Shown piece after piece: positions 41,741 to 53,074 of a DNA stretch of 64,000 nucleotides (its first letter is position 1; every line of letters begins with the position of its first letter). The notes below the pieces were generated by a model. The model saw nothing but the letters and a program-made list of their open reading frames with translations. It did not search any database and was not told the origin of the DNA. The stretch is taken from positions 1-64,000 of the forward strand of contig JACCGJ010019727.1 of assembly GCA_013407085.1 (NCBI GenBank). The letters are read 5' to 3'. A program made the translations under genes and the position numbers. This DNA is from Atriophallophorus winterbourni (Eukaryota > Platyhelminthes > Trematoda > Plagiorchiida > Microphallidae).

Positions 41741-42388
41741 AATAAATAAATTGTAAAAATGACCTTATCAAGCGGAATTTTTGAATATTTTTCCGTTTAA
41801 TAAAGGATGGTAAATTTACAGTGGTAAGAAAATTAATTTTTTCGCGCAATGTCACACAGTAATAAAGATTTATCTAGATTTCATCAAATTAGGCAAATGG
41901 AGAAGATCTGATTGATTCTGGAGCAGAGATTGAAAAAAAGAAAATAAAAGAAAAAATTTATAAAAGAAATGGTGCCCATGAAGATTTAATTGTCACAGTA
42001 AAAATAAAAATTTATGAAATAAAGAAAGTTCTTTTATAAATATATAAATTGACTGCTTCGGGATGTTCGTGGATGTGATTGAAGAAACGTATATAAAAAA
42101 CCGAAGTTGAATTGGGAAAAAAAGAAAATGGAGGGGATGTGGAGAGTTTGTGGTTTAAATTGCATGATGTTTGGGCCGGTTGTACGATCCGGAAAGTCGA
42201 AGAATTTTCGGAAATAGGGAAACCAAAACTGTTCGCCAGTAGGACTTTCGGTTCATATAGAAGAATCAGTCGTATGCGGAGGGAGCAAGGGCCAGTATCG
42301 GAGTTGGTTTAGGAGTCGGAGACACTGGAACACAATTAAAGATATTCTCTTCACCATCATGGTGAGAGGTTATCAAAGACAATAGACA
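41741..42388. other. Left flank of G2; no gene assigned
   Basis: AT-rich until about 42100, then a GC-richer part with an unassigned 66-codon frame. CTCTTCACCATCATGGTGAGAGG (42341-42369) is a short hairpin related to ones in the CR1 tails near 50990 and 51450, so a LINE tail may abut G2 here. No 5' LTR of G2 is present. Confidence 0.35.
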
Positions 42389-43396
42389 ATGTTTTCATAC
42401 GTCAACGCCAATCTCCCTACTTCAGTTGCCTCCGAAGTTCTTGATATTATGGACCCCAGGCCTAGCGAAGATCCTTATTCGCAACTTAAGGCAGCCATAC
42501 TTAAACGCACACCCGTTTATGATGAAGCGCGTTCACAAAAACTTTTATCTGGCGTTAAACTAGGTGTTCGTACCCCATCCCAGCTACTACGGTACATGTG
42601 CTCATTAGTCGGGCAGACGAACTTGGACGATTCGATTTTACGCCACCTTTGGTTAATGTGTTTACCGGTGAACACTAAGACTATTCTCGACGCGTCTAGC
42701 GATTTCCTGATACTCGATACTTTGGCTGAAACTGCAGATAAAATACACGAGTTCATGGCCCCGCGATTCGTTAGCGCCGTAACAGAGAGTACTCCTACGA
42801 CTGATTGTTCTCCATTAAACGCAATCACCGAACGTCTATCAGGACTTGAAGCCGCGATTAACTTTGGTCGCCATAGAAGTCCCAGTCGTAGTCCTCGACG
42901 TCGAAAGATTTCACATAACGACAAGCTGTTCTGCTACTTTCACTACCGATTTGGCGATCGTGCAAAGAAGTGTCGACCCGGATGTATACACCCAAAGTCT
43001 TTTCAAACAGACTGCGGGAAACTTCCACGCCAGCCAGTAATCGCGATAGCTGCTGCTGGCCCCTCCCACAGTCGCCTGCTTTTTGTGTACGATCCATCCA
43101 CGCCGTTGAAATTTCTCGTCGACACAGGTGCAGAGGTTAGCGTTATTCCCCGATCTCAGGCACAACGCAACCTGACACCCTCCGGCATTACACTACAGGC
43201 GGCCAACAACACAAAGATCGCGACCTATGGTGAGACTTGTTTGACATTAAACCTTGGCTTGCGTAGGCAATTCCCGTTTATCTTATTGATTGCGGACGTC
43301 CAAAAACCGATTATTAATATTGACTTTCTCAGAAAAATTTGGCCTAACGGTCGATGTGCGACAGAGAATGTTACGCGACGATACCACGTCACTTAA
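42389..43396 (+). pseudogene. gag: G2 Gag-protease, N-terminally truncated
   Basis: A 335-codon frame that begins inside Gag. It shows LPTSVASEVLDIMDPRPSED, PSQLLRYMCSL and LRHLWLMCLP, a basic SRSPRRRK hinge, and the CHCC finger CYFHYRFGDRAKKCRPGC. It continues without a stop into the protease (FLVDTGAEVSVIPRSQ). The first ~60 residues of Gag expected from G1 and G4 are absent, because the element is cut at about 42.38 kb. Protease and RT lie in different frames: the shift comes in the A-run of CAGAAAAATTTGG near 43332. Confidence 0.82.
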
Positions 43397-45962
43397 CGTC
43401 CACGGGAATGTAGCCTACATCAATAAGCTTGGATTGCGTGTGTTTGTGCCCGAACACGACACATTTTCGTCACTGTTCTGCAAGTTCCCTTCCCTCACAC
43501 GCCCTACGTCCAATAGTGACAAACCTAAGAATAATGTCCTTCACCACATTCTCACAAAATTTCCCCCGGTTTTTACACGTGCCCGCCGCCTGGCACCAGA
43601 GAGATTAAAAGCGGCTAAAAGCGAATTTCAACTCATGATCAACATGGGCATCGTACGTCCATCTAGCAGCTCATGGGCTTCTCCCCTGCATATGGTTGCT
43701 AAAATGAACGGTGATTGGAGACCCTGCGGTGATTACCGCGCTCTAAATAATATTACGGTTCCGGACCGCTTTCCCATTCCCCATATTCACGATTTCGCGT
43801 TGAACCTACGCGGTAAAAGTGTTTTCCCAAAGTTGGATTTTGTTCGAGCATATCATCAAATCCCCGTGGCCCCGGAAGATGTTGCAAAAACTGCTGTTAT
43901 TACTCCATTCGGCTCATTCGAATTCTTACGCATGCCATTTCGTCTACGTAACGCAGCGCAGTCTTTCCAACGCTTCATGGATGAAGTTCTAAGAGGCCTG
44001 GATTTTGTTAACGTTAATATCGACGATGCTCTTATAGCAAGCTCATCCACCGACGAACACTTCCCACATATCCACACCGTTTTACAACGTTTCGTTGACC
44101 ATGACATCACCATGAATTTTGAAAAGTGCGTTTTCAATCAGAATTCCGTCGAATTTCTCGGTCACACGATCGACACCGATGATATTCAGCCCGTCCAGGC
44201 CAAAGCCCAAGCCATTGCTGACTACCCCCTCCCCCAGTCTATCAAAAGTCTACGCCATTTTTTGGGTATGGTGAATTACTACTGCCGTTTTATCCCCCAG
44301 TGCGCCCATACCCTACAACCGCTTACAGATAATTTGAAAGGAAATGCAGAAACACTTGTTCTGAGTACCGAAGCCACGTCTGCGTTCACTGCTATCAAGG
44401 AACGGTTGATTAAGGCTACAACCTTAAAACATCTCAACACAGACCTCTCGACGCGTCTCTTATTGACTACCGATGCATCGCAGGTCGCTGTTGGCGTCGT
44501 TTTGCAGCAGATAGTGGATGGTCATATTGAACCACTCGCTTTCTTTTCCAAGAAGCTTCAGCCTACTCAGACTCGATACAGCACATTTAGCGGAAAACTC
44601 TTAGCTATTTACTTCACTGTTAAACATTTCCGTCACAACCTAGAGAGTCCAATGATTACAATATATACCGACCACATGCCGCTGATTTATTTTCTACAAT
44701 CACCGTCGGATCGTCATTCCCTGCGAGAGCTGCGTCACCTTGATTTCATCTCTCAGTTCAACACCGACATCCGTCATATTAATGGTTGTAGCAACGTGGT
44801 AGCTGATGCGTTATCACGTGGTGACATTCATGAACTCTCGAATACGACTATGGATCTTCCCGAAATAGCCAAAAATCAAGAGATCGATCCGGAATTCGAC
44901 GCAATCCAGTCTAACAAATCCCTCAAGATCGTCCGTTTGCCATTGCTTAACTGTGAGCAATATATTTACTGTGACATTTCCACCGGTAATCCGAGGCCTT
45001 TCGTTCCTCAATCATATCGGCGGAAAGTTTTCGACCATTTACATGGTTTATCTCATCCCGGGATACGTTCTACAGTAAAGCTCATCACAGCACGCTTTAT
45101 TTGGTCTAATATGCGTACTGATATTCGCCTTTGGGCTAAACATAGTGTTGCTTGCCAAACGAGCAAGATACACCGTCATACAAATACCTCCCCTGGCAAA
45201 TTCGATCTCCCGAACTCCCGTTTTCAACACGTTCATGTTGACGTAGTTGGTCCCCTACCAATTAGTACCAAGTTCACCTATCTCTTGACTTGCGTTGATC
45301 GTTATACCCGCTGGCCCAAAGCGACCCGCATACCCGATATTTCTTCAGAGACTGTTGTCCGTGCTTTTATCGAATTATGGATTTTTTTCGGAGTTCCCTC
45401 AACTGTTACCACTGATCAAGGATCACAGTTCACTTCCACATTATTCCGGGACTTAAATCGAATCCTTGGTTGTTCCCATCTCCGTACCACTGCTTATCAT
45501 CCCGCTGCCAATGGTATGGTAGAACGTTTTCACCGCCAATTGAAGGCTGCAATTACTGCATCTTCTACTACACAATGGTCTGAACGATTACCCATCATTC
45601 TTCTTGGCATTCGTAATACAATCGAAAAAGATGTAGGTTGCTGTCCCACTGAGCTTGCTTTTGGCTCGACTATCAGACCTCCCGGTGAAATGGTAATCGA
45701 TGCTCGCACTACCGGTGAAATTGACCCAGTATTCTATGTTAACCAGTTAAAACAACATTTCCGATCCCTTCGCCCAAACACTCGATCTGATCAGATACAC
45801 CCTGATCTACACATATGCACCCATGTTTTCGTTCGCGTTGATAACGTCAAAAACTTTTGCAAGCACCTTATACCGGTCCGTACAAATTCCTGCAACGCGA
45901 ACCGAAGTATTATATCCTCGAGTACAACGGAAAGGATGATTCGATCAGTATTGATCGTCTGA
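43290..45962 (+). CDS. pol: G2 pol: RT, RNase H and integrase in one 890-codon frame
   Basis: The longest ORF of the window. [74 protein letters not shown] and, in place of [14 protein letters not shown]; the aromatic residue is lost, which should hurt activity. RNase [34 protein letters not shown] (the usual SxEL is GKL), TDHMPLIYF. Integrase: [20 protein letters not shown] with the first Cys of the CxxC replaced (HSVAC), [17 protein letters not shown] and [16 protein letters not shown], so D-D-E is present. The frame breaks at about 45.86 kb and the C-terminus continues at 45857-46072. Long but probably inactive. Confidence 0.85.
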   Translation: MRTSKNRLLILTFSEKFGLTVDVRQRMLRDDTTSLNVHGNVAYINKLGLRVFVPEHDTFSSLFCKFPSLTRPTSNSDKPKNNVLHHILTKFPPVFTRARRLAPERLKAAKSEFQLMINMGIVRPSSSSWASPLHMVAKMNGDWRPCGDYRALNNITVPDRFPIPHIHDFALNLRGKSVFPKLDFVRAYHQIPVAPEDVAKTAVITPFGSFEFLRMPFRLRNAAQSFQRFMDEVLRGLDFVNVNIDDALIASSSTDEHFPHIHTVLQRFVDHDITMNFEKCVFNQNSVEFLGHTIDTDDIQPVQAKAQAIADYPLPQSIKSLRHFLGMVNYYCRFIPQCAHTLQPLTDNLKGNAETLVLSTEATSAFTAIKERLIKATTLKHLNTDLSTRLLLTTDASQVAVGVVLQQIVDGHIEPLAFFSKKLQPTQTRYSTFSGKLLAIYFTVKHFRHNLESPMITIYTDHMPLIYFLQSPSDRHSLRELRHLDFISQFNTDIRHINGCSNVVADALSRGDIHELSNTTMDLPEIAKNQEIDPEFDAIQSNKSLKIVRLPLLNCEQYIYCDISTGNPRPFVPQSYRRKVFDHLHGLSHPGIRSTVKLITARFIWSNMRTDIRLWAKHSVACQTSKIHRHTNTSPGKFDLPNSRFQHVHVDVVGPLPISTKFTYLLTCVDRYTRWPKATRIPDISSETVVRAFIELWIFFGVPSTVTTDQGSQFTSTLFRDLNRILGCSHLRTTAYHPAANGMVERFHRQLKAAITASSTTQWSERLPIILLGIRNTIEKDVGCCPTELAFGSTIRPPGEMVIDARTTGEIDPVFYVNQLKQHFRSLRPNTRSDQIHPDLHICTHVFVRVDNVKNFCKHLIPVRTNSCNANRSIISSSTTERMIRSVLIV

Positions 45963-46072
45963 AGCCTACATACATCGAACAATCGTTACCCAGAGTGCCT
46001 CCATCCTCTACACCCCCTACGCAACCTATGACTGACGATATGTCAAACCCATCCTGCACCACTCCCACCTAA
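45857..46072 (+). pseudogene. pol: G2 pol C-terminus in a shifted frame
   Basis: Continues integrase with the GPY-like block [20 protein letters not shown] and [14 protein letters not shown], then a Pro/Thr-rich tail. Homologous to the ends of G1, G3 and G4. Separated from the 890-codon frame by a small indel. Confidence 0.75.
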
Positions 46073-46248
46073 CCAATGACTGATACATCATCCATCCCAT
46101 CACAACCACCCACACGCGTTCCCGATGCCAAGCGCACCAAACGAACACTTTTCGGTTTCAATATTGTACACCTTATTTCATGGGACTTACAAACATTGAC
46201 AGTATCGAGCCTTTCTTCTTCCTGATCCACGCTCGAGGGGGAGAGTTA

Positions 46249-46658
46249 TGTAGCACTTGTATATTATTTATTCCTAATCAATTCTGACAATATTTTTCAC
46301 TGTAATAATTGTACCGTATCTTGCATTTTGATTTAATGTTTGGATACACAACATACACTTTTTCGAAATCGACTCGCGCTTCTGATTTTGCGTGCTTGTG
46401 AATTCGGTTGATTGGACTCGATGTTAACATTCTGTTGCGACTGACAATATTGACATCAATTTCAGCATTCGTTGGAATTTATTTTCCTCCAAGAATATTT
46501 CTCGAGCAAAAGAAGGATATTGTAACGGATTTGTATTTTCTGAAATTTCGTGAGTTACAGGTATTTTCTGTAATTTCTGCGTTCTTCTTCTTTGAGTATT
46601 TATCCGCTACAAGAGAATATCTTTCATTATATTCGTGTCTTCGAATACCGAACCATCA
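46249..46658 (+). repeat. 3' LTR of G2 (single copy)
   Basis: Starts at TGTAGCACTTG right after the polypurine run CGAGGGGGAGAG. The end at AACCATCA (46658) is inferred from the similar closing bases of the other CsRn1-group LTRs (ACCACCACA, CCGCCACA, CGCTACA). With no partner copy the end is uncertain. Confidence 0.5.
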
Positions 46659-47160
46659 CTGAAACTGGCTCAAAATCTATCCGCCCGAGATTTGTTCCAA
46701 TTGCGATCCACTCTCCTGCAGATAACGAAAACCCGACTGGTGAACACATTTTGGTTCAATTCGTCGACAATTCTTCAACAGTATTGGAGTACACAGCATA
46801 CCCTACTCCCATGCTATTAAACACACCCTCTCTCATCCCCCAGAATTTCTTAGATTTTCTTATTCTGATGGATTTATGTTCCTTTTTCCATCTTCTCAAC
46901 CAATCTTTCTGTAAAAAAAACATGACTTGATGCATATATAATTTTTTATCAATTTTTTTATGACAATTTATTGCAATTCACTCCACATTTTCCATAATTA
47001 CCTTCCATTTATGTTCTCTATGTTTTCCCATCCTTGCAATTCGTGAATTCTGACAAAATTTGAATAAAACTTCACTGTTATTAGACATTAAGATTTTTTT
47101 CTTACTTACTGTTTATTCGTTCCCCTTGTTGAACGGAAAAATGTTTAAAAATCCCGCTCA
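46659..47160. other. No gene recognised
   Basis: Right flank of G2. CTCTCATCCCCCAGAATTTC at 46832-46851 is close to the sequence beside the 3' LTR of G1. Otherwise AT-rich with no assignable frame. Confidence 0.35.
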
Positions 47161-47167
47161 CTTCGGT

Positions 47168-47714
47168 CATTTCAGTTCAGTTCAGTTCAGTTTACACAGG
47201 AAATTATGTGGCTAACGAGCCGTTATATTTTCTTTCGCTTTTCCAATTTTGATAAACTGATCATGTATTACATGCCTTGGGTGTCCAAGAATATATATTA
47301 TTATAAGTCAAACTCCTGTTTGAGCATACGTTGTATTTTAAAACAAGCGTTCCGATCGGTTTTGTATCGGACACAAGTACCAGAAGTATCAGTATCAGTA
47401 TCACAGGGCGATAGTCTACCAAGTCGAAATGAGTGCCCAGATTCTTTCGGAGGTGTGCTTGAAAACACTCACCACTACCAGGCGTGTGTAACAGTAATAC
47501 AGGCGTGTGAGAGTTCAGTTCAGTTGCACAGGACAGTAAGTGGCAAACGAGCCAATCGTGCGTCCATAATTTCTCTCGGTGGAAAGCTGCAGAGAAGCAA
47601 CCACCACTGCCAAAGCGTTTATTCTTATTGTGGTTTGGATATCCTCGTTGATCGCGATGCCAATGGATTATCCGGGTTGTATTTAGGAAGCACCACGTAA
47701 TGAATGATGCTGAA
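47168..47714 (-). repeat. Cluster of truncated CR1-type LINE ends
   Basis: Several short LINE pieces in a row. A (TTCAG)n tail at 47171-47192 is followed by ACACAGGAAATTATGTGGC; a plus-oriented piece with the GATCATGT core is at 47250-47304; a CR1 coding scrap at 47308-47384 matches 53228-53310; an (AGTATC)n tail at 47385-47402 is followed by GGGCGATAGTC and TTTCGGAGGTGTGCTTG; another (TTCAG)n tail lies at 47513-47524. The ~100-bp unit after each minus-strand tail is the same 3' UTR. The unit at 47399-47484 recurs almost exactly at 47744-47822. Confidence 0.6.
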
Positions 47715-48058
47715 AGTATCAGTATCAGTATTAGTATCAGTATCACAGGGCGATAGTCGACCGAATAGAAACGAGTGCGCAGATTCTTTCGGAGGTGTGC
47801 TTGAAAACACCCACCACTACCAGGATTAATTCGTAATTAACACATGCGTGTGTAGCTGTGACTGAAAGATGGTAGATGTCTCATCAGCGAAGGGTGAGAG
47901 AGTTATGCATGTTGCATGTCCAATCGAATGAAAAAGACGAAAGACCGCAGTTAATTTTCACAAATGCGAAAAAATGAAAGAGAAACACTTTTTTTATGTT
48001 TCAAAATATTTTTCGAATTTTTTTGTGTTTTTTGATCATAAAAATGAGGGATTTAGTC

Positions 48059-49300
48059 TTAAGGGTAATGCTTCGGGAAGATCACCTGCCACCGCTCGTC
48101 CAGCCCATGTTTGAACGCAATTACTGAAGTTGCCAAGATTAGTTCTGCGGGAAGTGAGTTCCACGCGTTTATTATACGGATGCTTAAGAATTGCGTTCTG
48201 GATTCGAGCCTGATGTGCTGTTTACTTAGCTTAAACTGCGCTCTCGTGTACCAACCAAAGGAGAGAACCAAAAGAAGCCATCGAATTCCAGACAACTTAT
48301 TCCTTTGACAACCTTGAAGGTCTCTATAAGATCCCCTCTAAGTTGCCTCCTTCTAAGTGAGAAAAGTCCTAGTGCCAACATAAGATTTTCATAATTGGTG
48401 TGTGCTAACCCCTCGATCATGCGAGTGGCCAGCTTCTGTACCTTTTCTAGCTACACTATATCCTTCTGGTAATACGGCTTCCAAGCCTGAATACAGTATT
48501 CTAAATGTGGCCTTACTATTGCCTCGTAGAGGGGCAATAGCACCTCAGCTTTTCTGCAAGTGAGGGCTGAACGTAGTCGAAAGAGTTCCCTCCTGGCCCT
48601 TTGAGCTGCAGCAGAACATTAGTCAGCCCACTTGAAGTTTGCGGAGACTACGATTCCTAGGTCCTTAGTAGACTTCACCCTACGGAACTCCGTGTGAGCT
48701 GATGGCGTTGACACAATCATGTTGCCTGCTAGTGTAGAGAGCAAGTGACTCTTATCTAGGTTAAGGGGAAGGTCCCACTTACCCGCAAATGCTGTTACAG
48801 CTTCCACATCACTTATCAGATCGGCGTTATCCGACCTACCGACAATTTCCACGTCGTCAGCAAACATATAACAGGGTGAGCGCAGTTGGCTGGCTAGATC
48901 ATCAATGAAGATGAGAAACAGCAACGGCCCCAAGACTGAGCCCTGGGGAACCACACTAGTTACATGTGCACTTGCGGAGTAAGTATCATCTACCCTGAAA
49001 GTAAAGGAACGGTCGCTGAGGAATGCTCGAATCCAGCCCAGAAGGTTCTCTGATACTCCTATGGCTGAGAGTTTGAGAAGCAAGAGCCTATGGTTGACTG
49101 AATCAAAAGCCTTACTAAAGTCAAGATAGAATACTTCTACAGCTATACCGTCATCCATCCTCTTACTAACCTCGTTAAGAAAGCTCAACAAATTTGTCCG
49201 ACATGACCTACCTTTTAGGAAGCCGTGTTGTGCGCTATTCAAAAGAGAGTGTTTGGTCAGATATCCACATATTTTATCGCGGATCAATCTTTCCATAGCC
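48059..49300 (-). pseudogene. CR1 copy 1 RT and C-terminal domain
   Basis: The best frame (48619-49296, 225 codons) holds RT: MERLIRDKICGYLTKHSLLN, QHGFLKGRSCRTNLLSFLNE, FYLDFSKAFDSVNHRLLLLK (first catalytic Asp), VVPQGSVLGPLLFLIFIDDL and YMFADDVEIVG (catalytic FADD). Further on (48059-48600) in other frames come RRRQLRGDLIETFKVVKGI and FLSIRIINAWNSLPAELILA, the CR1 C-terminus. The RT core is unspoilt but stops follow near 48618. Confidence 0.83.
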
Positions 49301-49482
49301 TCACATAGTACACTGGTGAGGCTAACCAGGCGGTAATTATTGACCGCCGAGGAAGGTCCACCCTTATGGATAGGTACTACAACGTCTGTTCTTCAGTCTG
49401 TAGGAAGGGTACCCTGACTGAGGGATGATGTGAAAAGTTCTGTAATCGGTACAGCTAACATAGGCGCTAGCAGTCTGATCAT

Positions 49483-50193
49483 TCATGGATGGATGCTATC
49501 GGGCCCTGTCGACTTGTTGTGAGTTAGGCTGGCCAATATATTCCCAACTATGTGTACCTCGAATGTGAGGTCAGTGCAGAGGAGGCGATCAGAGTGTACA
49601 CATTGGAGTGATGGCGCAGATGCATTCGAGTTATAATCTCGGCGTTGTACGCCTTGAAAATGCGCGGAAAACAATTGAGCCCTTTCAGTGCTTGCAATGA
49701 CGGCTGATCCATCGTCCCTTCTCAAGGTACCTACACCTTTTCGTGTTGACCATTTAGATTGAACGTAGCTGTAGTAACGTTTCGGATGAGTATGGGCCTC
49801 TTGAGCGAGTCTCATTTCGAAAGAAATCTTTGCTGCACGTATCTTGGAAACAGCTATGTTTCGCGCTTCTTTGTAACGGGCCCAAGTCCCACATGAGGGA
49901 GTAAGCTTATAACGCCTCCATTTTGCATTGCGGTGACGTACGCAACGGAAAACTGAGGCTGACCACCATTGAGGTTTACCATTTTTGCTAACGGGTAAGA
50001 GAGGAGCGGATGGATCCTGAAGTTGAAGGATGTTTTTCTTGATCTGCCCCCACATCCCATCCACATGGTCAATGTTTTGCCATGGGAGTAGCGCTGCTGC
50101 CTGTAATAGGGGAGCAGGGTCGATCCTGTGGAAGCTTCGAGACATCTTAAGTGGGGGTGTACCAAATGACAGAAGTAACTCGCAGGCTAACAC
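49483..50193 (-). pseudogene. CR1 copy 1 linker between endonuclease and RT
   Basis: A 236-codon frame with QWWSASVFRCVRHRNAKWRR, YKEARNIAVSKIRAAKISFE, HPKRYYSYVQSKWSTRKGVG, FSAHFQGVQRR and HNKSTGPDSIHP, the usual run-up to RT in CR1 and jockey-like LINEs. A stop at 49482 separates it from the RT frame. Confidence 0.78.
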
Positions 50194-50970
50194 TACGTGG
50201 TCCTAGTGGTGGCAGTAAGACCAAATTTTGTATACCGCTTCCAGAAGTTGAATTAACTAGGTCAAGATTTGACGGAGACCGACCCTCGCGAAATCTAGTT
50301 GGTTCGTTTACGTGTTGGTAAAGTGCATGGAAGTGTAACCAGTCCAGAAAATCGTTCGCGACTCCTGAAGCATGTAAGGTTTGGTACTCCCACTTTATGT
50401 CGGGTAGATTGAAATCACCGAAGATTACAAGACGTGGTGATACGGCTAAAAGAGACGAGAGCTGAATTTGCAAAAGAGCATCTTCTTCCAAACTAGTGCT
50501 CGAACTACGGTAGATGCAGCTTTAAACTATACGCGTGCATCCATGTATGAGCAAGGCAGATATTGTCTGCACATTCGTTGTAGAAAAAGAAATACTTTTC
50601 TTGAAGGGAATAGCGTTATCAATAAGGAGCAACGCCCCTCCTGCTAGCTTACCCAGAGGTCGATCGCTTCTCACGGCGCTAAACCTATCCGCGATTAAAG
50701 CTGGTATGTGGTCATCATGAGACAATCATGATTCTGTGACACCCACAATTTTGTAGTGGGTGTCGTCAACTCTACAGAGAAGTTCAGCCCAATTATTTCT
50801 TATGCTACAAGCGTCTGTAAAGAACAGAAGAGCACTATCATGTGGGTCCAGACTCCCGGTGTTAGGGCTACCTAAGACCTGTTTGTCCTCGAGCGTAATG
50901 CCCGAGGCTGATTCGCTTTTTTTGAAGGCTAAATTTATTCAAGAGATACAGCATTCGTTTTTGGAAAGAT
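50147..50970 (-). pseudogene. CR1 copy 1 endonuclease domain
   Basis: Begins with TDACSIRNNWAELLCRVDD and VGVTES (catalytic Glu), where a TGA now stands for the Trp of ETW. Continues with LSHDDHIPALIADRF and GGALLLIDNAIPFK, then in the next frame LVIFGDFNLPDIKWEY (catalytic GDFN) and VNEPTRFREGRSPSNLDLV. The SDH end near 50190 is blurred by a frame change. Reaches nearly to the expected N-terminus. Confidence 0.78.
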
Positions 50971-51061
50971 AAGAATACATTTCTCCTCACCAGTGCGGTG
51001 AGAGGTCAGCAAAAGAAGAGTTGTGTATTAAACAAACAGAACTTTAGCATTTACTCACTTA

Positions 51062-51636
51062 CCAAACAACGATAAAAATGGTGAACAACCTAAACTTGCA
51101 TAAAAATTATGGGAAGAATTCAGGAAAAAGCTTACCCCAGATGCGGTCCAAACCCTGCTTGAAACTTGTGACAGAACTGCAGGATATAAGTTCTTCTCAA
51201 AGCCGGTTCCAGAAATTTACCACCCTGAGGCTGGAAAAGTTTTTCCTGGAGTCTGGTCGTAAGCACTTCTTCAGTGAAAGAGTAGTAAGCTACTGGAACT
51301 GCCTACCTGAAGATGTCGTGAACTCCAACTCTGTAATGTGTTTCAAGAATAGACTTGATGCCGTATGGAGCTCAGTATTTCCTGCATTTTGCCCCTAATT
51401 GAGTAATCATATTGAATTTACCTGGTCTTTGAAATGCACTAATGTCTCCTCACCTTTGGTGAGGGAAGTGTTTGCTCTACATTCCAGGTAACCATCCTAC
51501 CAGTAGAAATCTGTGAACCTATTTTGTTTGAAGTGGTGGGCGCTCTTTTTGGCATACCACCGGAAGAAATCTGGACGCTCGATTAAAGACTCTGTCACAT
51601 ATCGTCCTGTGAAAACTGAACTGAACTGAACTTAAC
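51062..51636 (+). mobile_element. CR1-type LINE, 5'-truncated plus-strand copy with (ACTGA)n tail
   Basis: A 106-codon frame (51078-51398) is a CR1 C-terminus: SKPCLKLVTELQDISSSQSR, FFLESGRKHFFSERVVSYWN, CLPEDVVNSNSVMCFKNRLD. The 3' UTR has a CTCCTCACC-TTT-GGTGAGG hairpin (51446-51465) and a block related to the tails at 47.5-47.8 kb. It ends in AACTGAACTGAACTGAACTT (51613-51632). It abuts the minus-strand copy 2 in the opposite direction, so one inserted into the other. Confidence 0.75.
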
Positions 51637-51909
51637 TGATCATCGCTGCTTAGCAAGTTTGAGTGAATGGCCCCGGGTGCCCAGCTAAGGACTTGAGGCA
51701 AAGAAGTCGGTCATGCTAACGCCACTTAACCCCTTCAAGATCTCAAAGGTTTCAATTAAGTCACCTCTAAAACGACGGCGCCTAAGTGAAAAAAGATCGA
51801 GGGACTTTAGGCGTGAAGCGTAAGGTTTCCCTAGCTGACCGTCAATCATGCGAGCCGCGAGACGCTGTACGCTTTCGAGTTGAACGATATCCTTTTTGTA
51901 GTAAGGGCA

Positions 51910-52989
51910 CTACGCCTGGACACAATATTCTGAATGCGGCCGAACTAATGCCTTGTACAGGGGCAGGAATACATCGGGTCTTCTGCAGGATAACACGGAT
52001 CTCAGCCGAAAGAGAACTTTGCGAGCACGTTGAGCTACAGCGGCGCATTGGTACTCCCATTTGAAGTCCGTCCTAACTAGTACTCCTAAATCCGTAACAC
52101 GCTGAGTGGCGCTTACAGTGAGAGAATTGCCCGACACCTGGACTGAAATCTTATCAACCAGTGCTGACAAGAGTTCGCTCTTATTAAGGTTAAGTGGTAG
52201 GTCCAACTGGTGTGACCAGTTTATGACCCGTTTAAGGTCGTGCATCAAGGTATCTTCGTCCGGTAATCCGATGAATTTCACATCATCCGCGAAAATGAAA
52301 CATGGGCACTTCAATGCAGAGGACAAGTCATCAATGAAAATCAGGAATAGAAGAGGACCAAGTACCGAACATTGGGGTACACCACTGATCACGTCGGTTT
52401 CATTCGACAGCGTAGATGCTAACCTAACTCGTAACGTCCTACCTGTTAGGAAGGCCTCAATCCAAGCAAGTAGACTACACCGAATGCCTTTTGCTGCTAG
52501 CTTAATCTCTAGAAGGCAGTGGTTTACGGAATCAAAAGCCTTGCTGAAGTCTAGGTAGAGGGCTTCTATAGGCTTCCCCCCATCCATCCTTTTAGTGGCA
52601 GTATTGAGAAAACTAAGAAGGTTTGTCAGGCAGGATCTACCCTTATGAAATCCATGCTGAGTTACCCTCAGTAGAGAATGCCGACAAAGATGCTGACAGA
52701 TTTTGTCACGCAGCAGTTTTTCCCTTACTTTCGAGACGATGCTAGTAAGGCTGACAGGTCTATAGTTACCAAAAGTTGAGCTGCAACCACCCTTGTGTAT
52801 TGGCCCGATTATAGCTTCTTTCCACTCACTAGGAACCACTCCCATGTTCAAGCATGAATTGAAGAGCTTGCATAAGGGTTCTGTAAGCACTGGGGCAAGA
52901 TTCTTTATCATAATCGAGTGGATACCGTCTGGTCCCTCAGCTTTGTTGACGCGAACATGGATAAGTGCTTCATACACCTCGGATTCCAT
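51910..52989 (-). CDS. CR1 copy 2 reverse transcriptase, 359-codon frame
   Basis: An uninterrupted RT frame: VNKAEGPDGIHSIMIKNLAP, WKEAIIGPIHKGG, NYRPVSLTSIVSKVREKLL, TQHGFHKGRSCLTNLLSFLN, LYLDFSKAFDSVNHCLLEIK (catalytic Asp), GVPQCSVLGPLLFLIFIDDL and CFIFADDVKFIG (catalytic FADD), then thumb-like ATQRVTDLGVLV. RT copies LINE RNA at the nicked target. One Cys replaces the conserved Gly in PQGSVLGP. The rest of ORF2 is broken, so this is the intact core of a dead element. The frame starts at an internal ATG, not a true start. Confidence 0.82.
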   Translation of the reverse strand: MESEVYEALIHVRVNKAEGPDGIHSIMIKNLAPVLTEPLCKLFNSCLNMGVVPSEWKEAIIGPIHKGGCSSTFGNYRPVSLTSIVSKVREKLLRDKICQHLCRHSLLRVTQHGFHKGRSCLTNLLSFLNTATKRMDGGKPIEALYLDFSKAFDSVNHCLLEIKLAAKGIRCSLLAWIEAFLTGRTLRVRLASTLSNETDVISGVPQCSVLGPLLFLIFIDDLSSALKCPCFIFADDVKFIGLPDEDTLMHDLKRVINWSHQLDLPLNLNKSELLSALVDKISVQVSGNSLTVSATQRVTDLGVLVRTDFKWEYQCAAVAQRARKVLFRLRSVLSCRRPDVFLPLYKALVRPHSEYCVQA

Positions 52990-53074
52990 GAAGGGCAGCT
53001 CATCTAGTGCAGGAGCGCCAGTTAGTAGATTAAACGAGCTAGACGGAGCAATTAAAGAATTATTACGTCTCTGA

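Larger units (their letters stand above)
42385..46658 (+). mobile_element. Ty3/gypsy element G2 (CsRn1 group), 5'-truncated
   Basis: Lacks the 5' LTR, primer site and start of gag but keeps almost all of pol and a 3' LTR. Only two frame changes are seen (about 43.33 and 45.86 kb). The 5' loss with an otherwise good body could be a rearrangement or a deletion. Confidence 0.8.
47715..50970 (-). mobile_element. CR1-type LINE copy 1, nearly full ORF2
   Basis: On the minus strand from an N-terminal endonuclease near 50960 to an (ATACTG)n tail at 47744-47715. Endonuclease, RT and C-terminal blocks are all present in order but split by stops and frame changes. Its 3' UTR contains ACACCTCCGAAAGAATCTGC and GACTATCGCCCTGTGATACTG. 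Confidence 0.8.

Noticed and set aside
52106..52558. 150-codon plus-strand ORF
   Set aside because: It lies antisense to the CR1 copy 2 RT, whose motifs are in the other strand.
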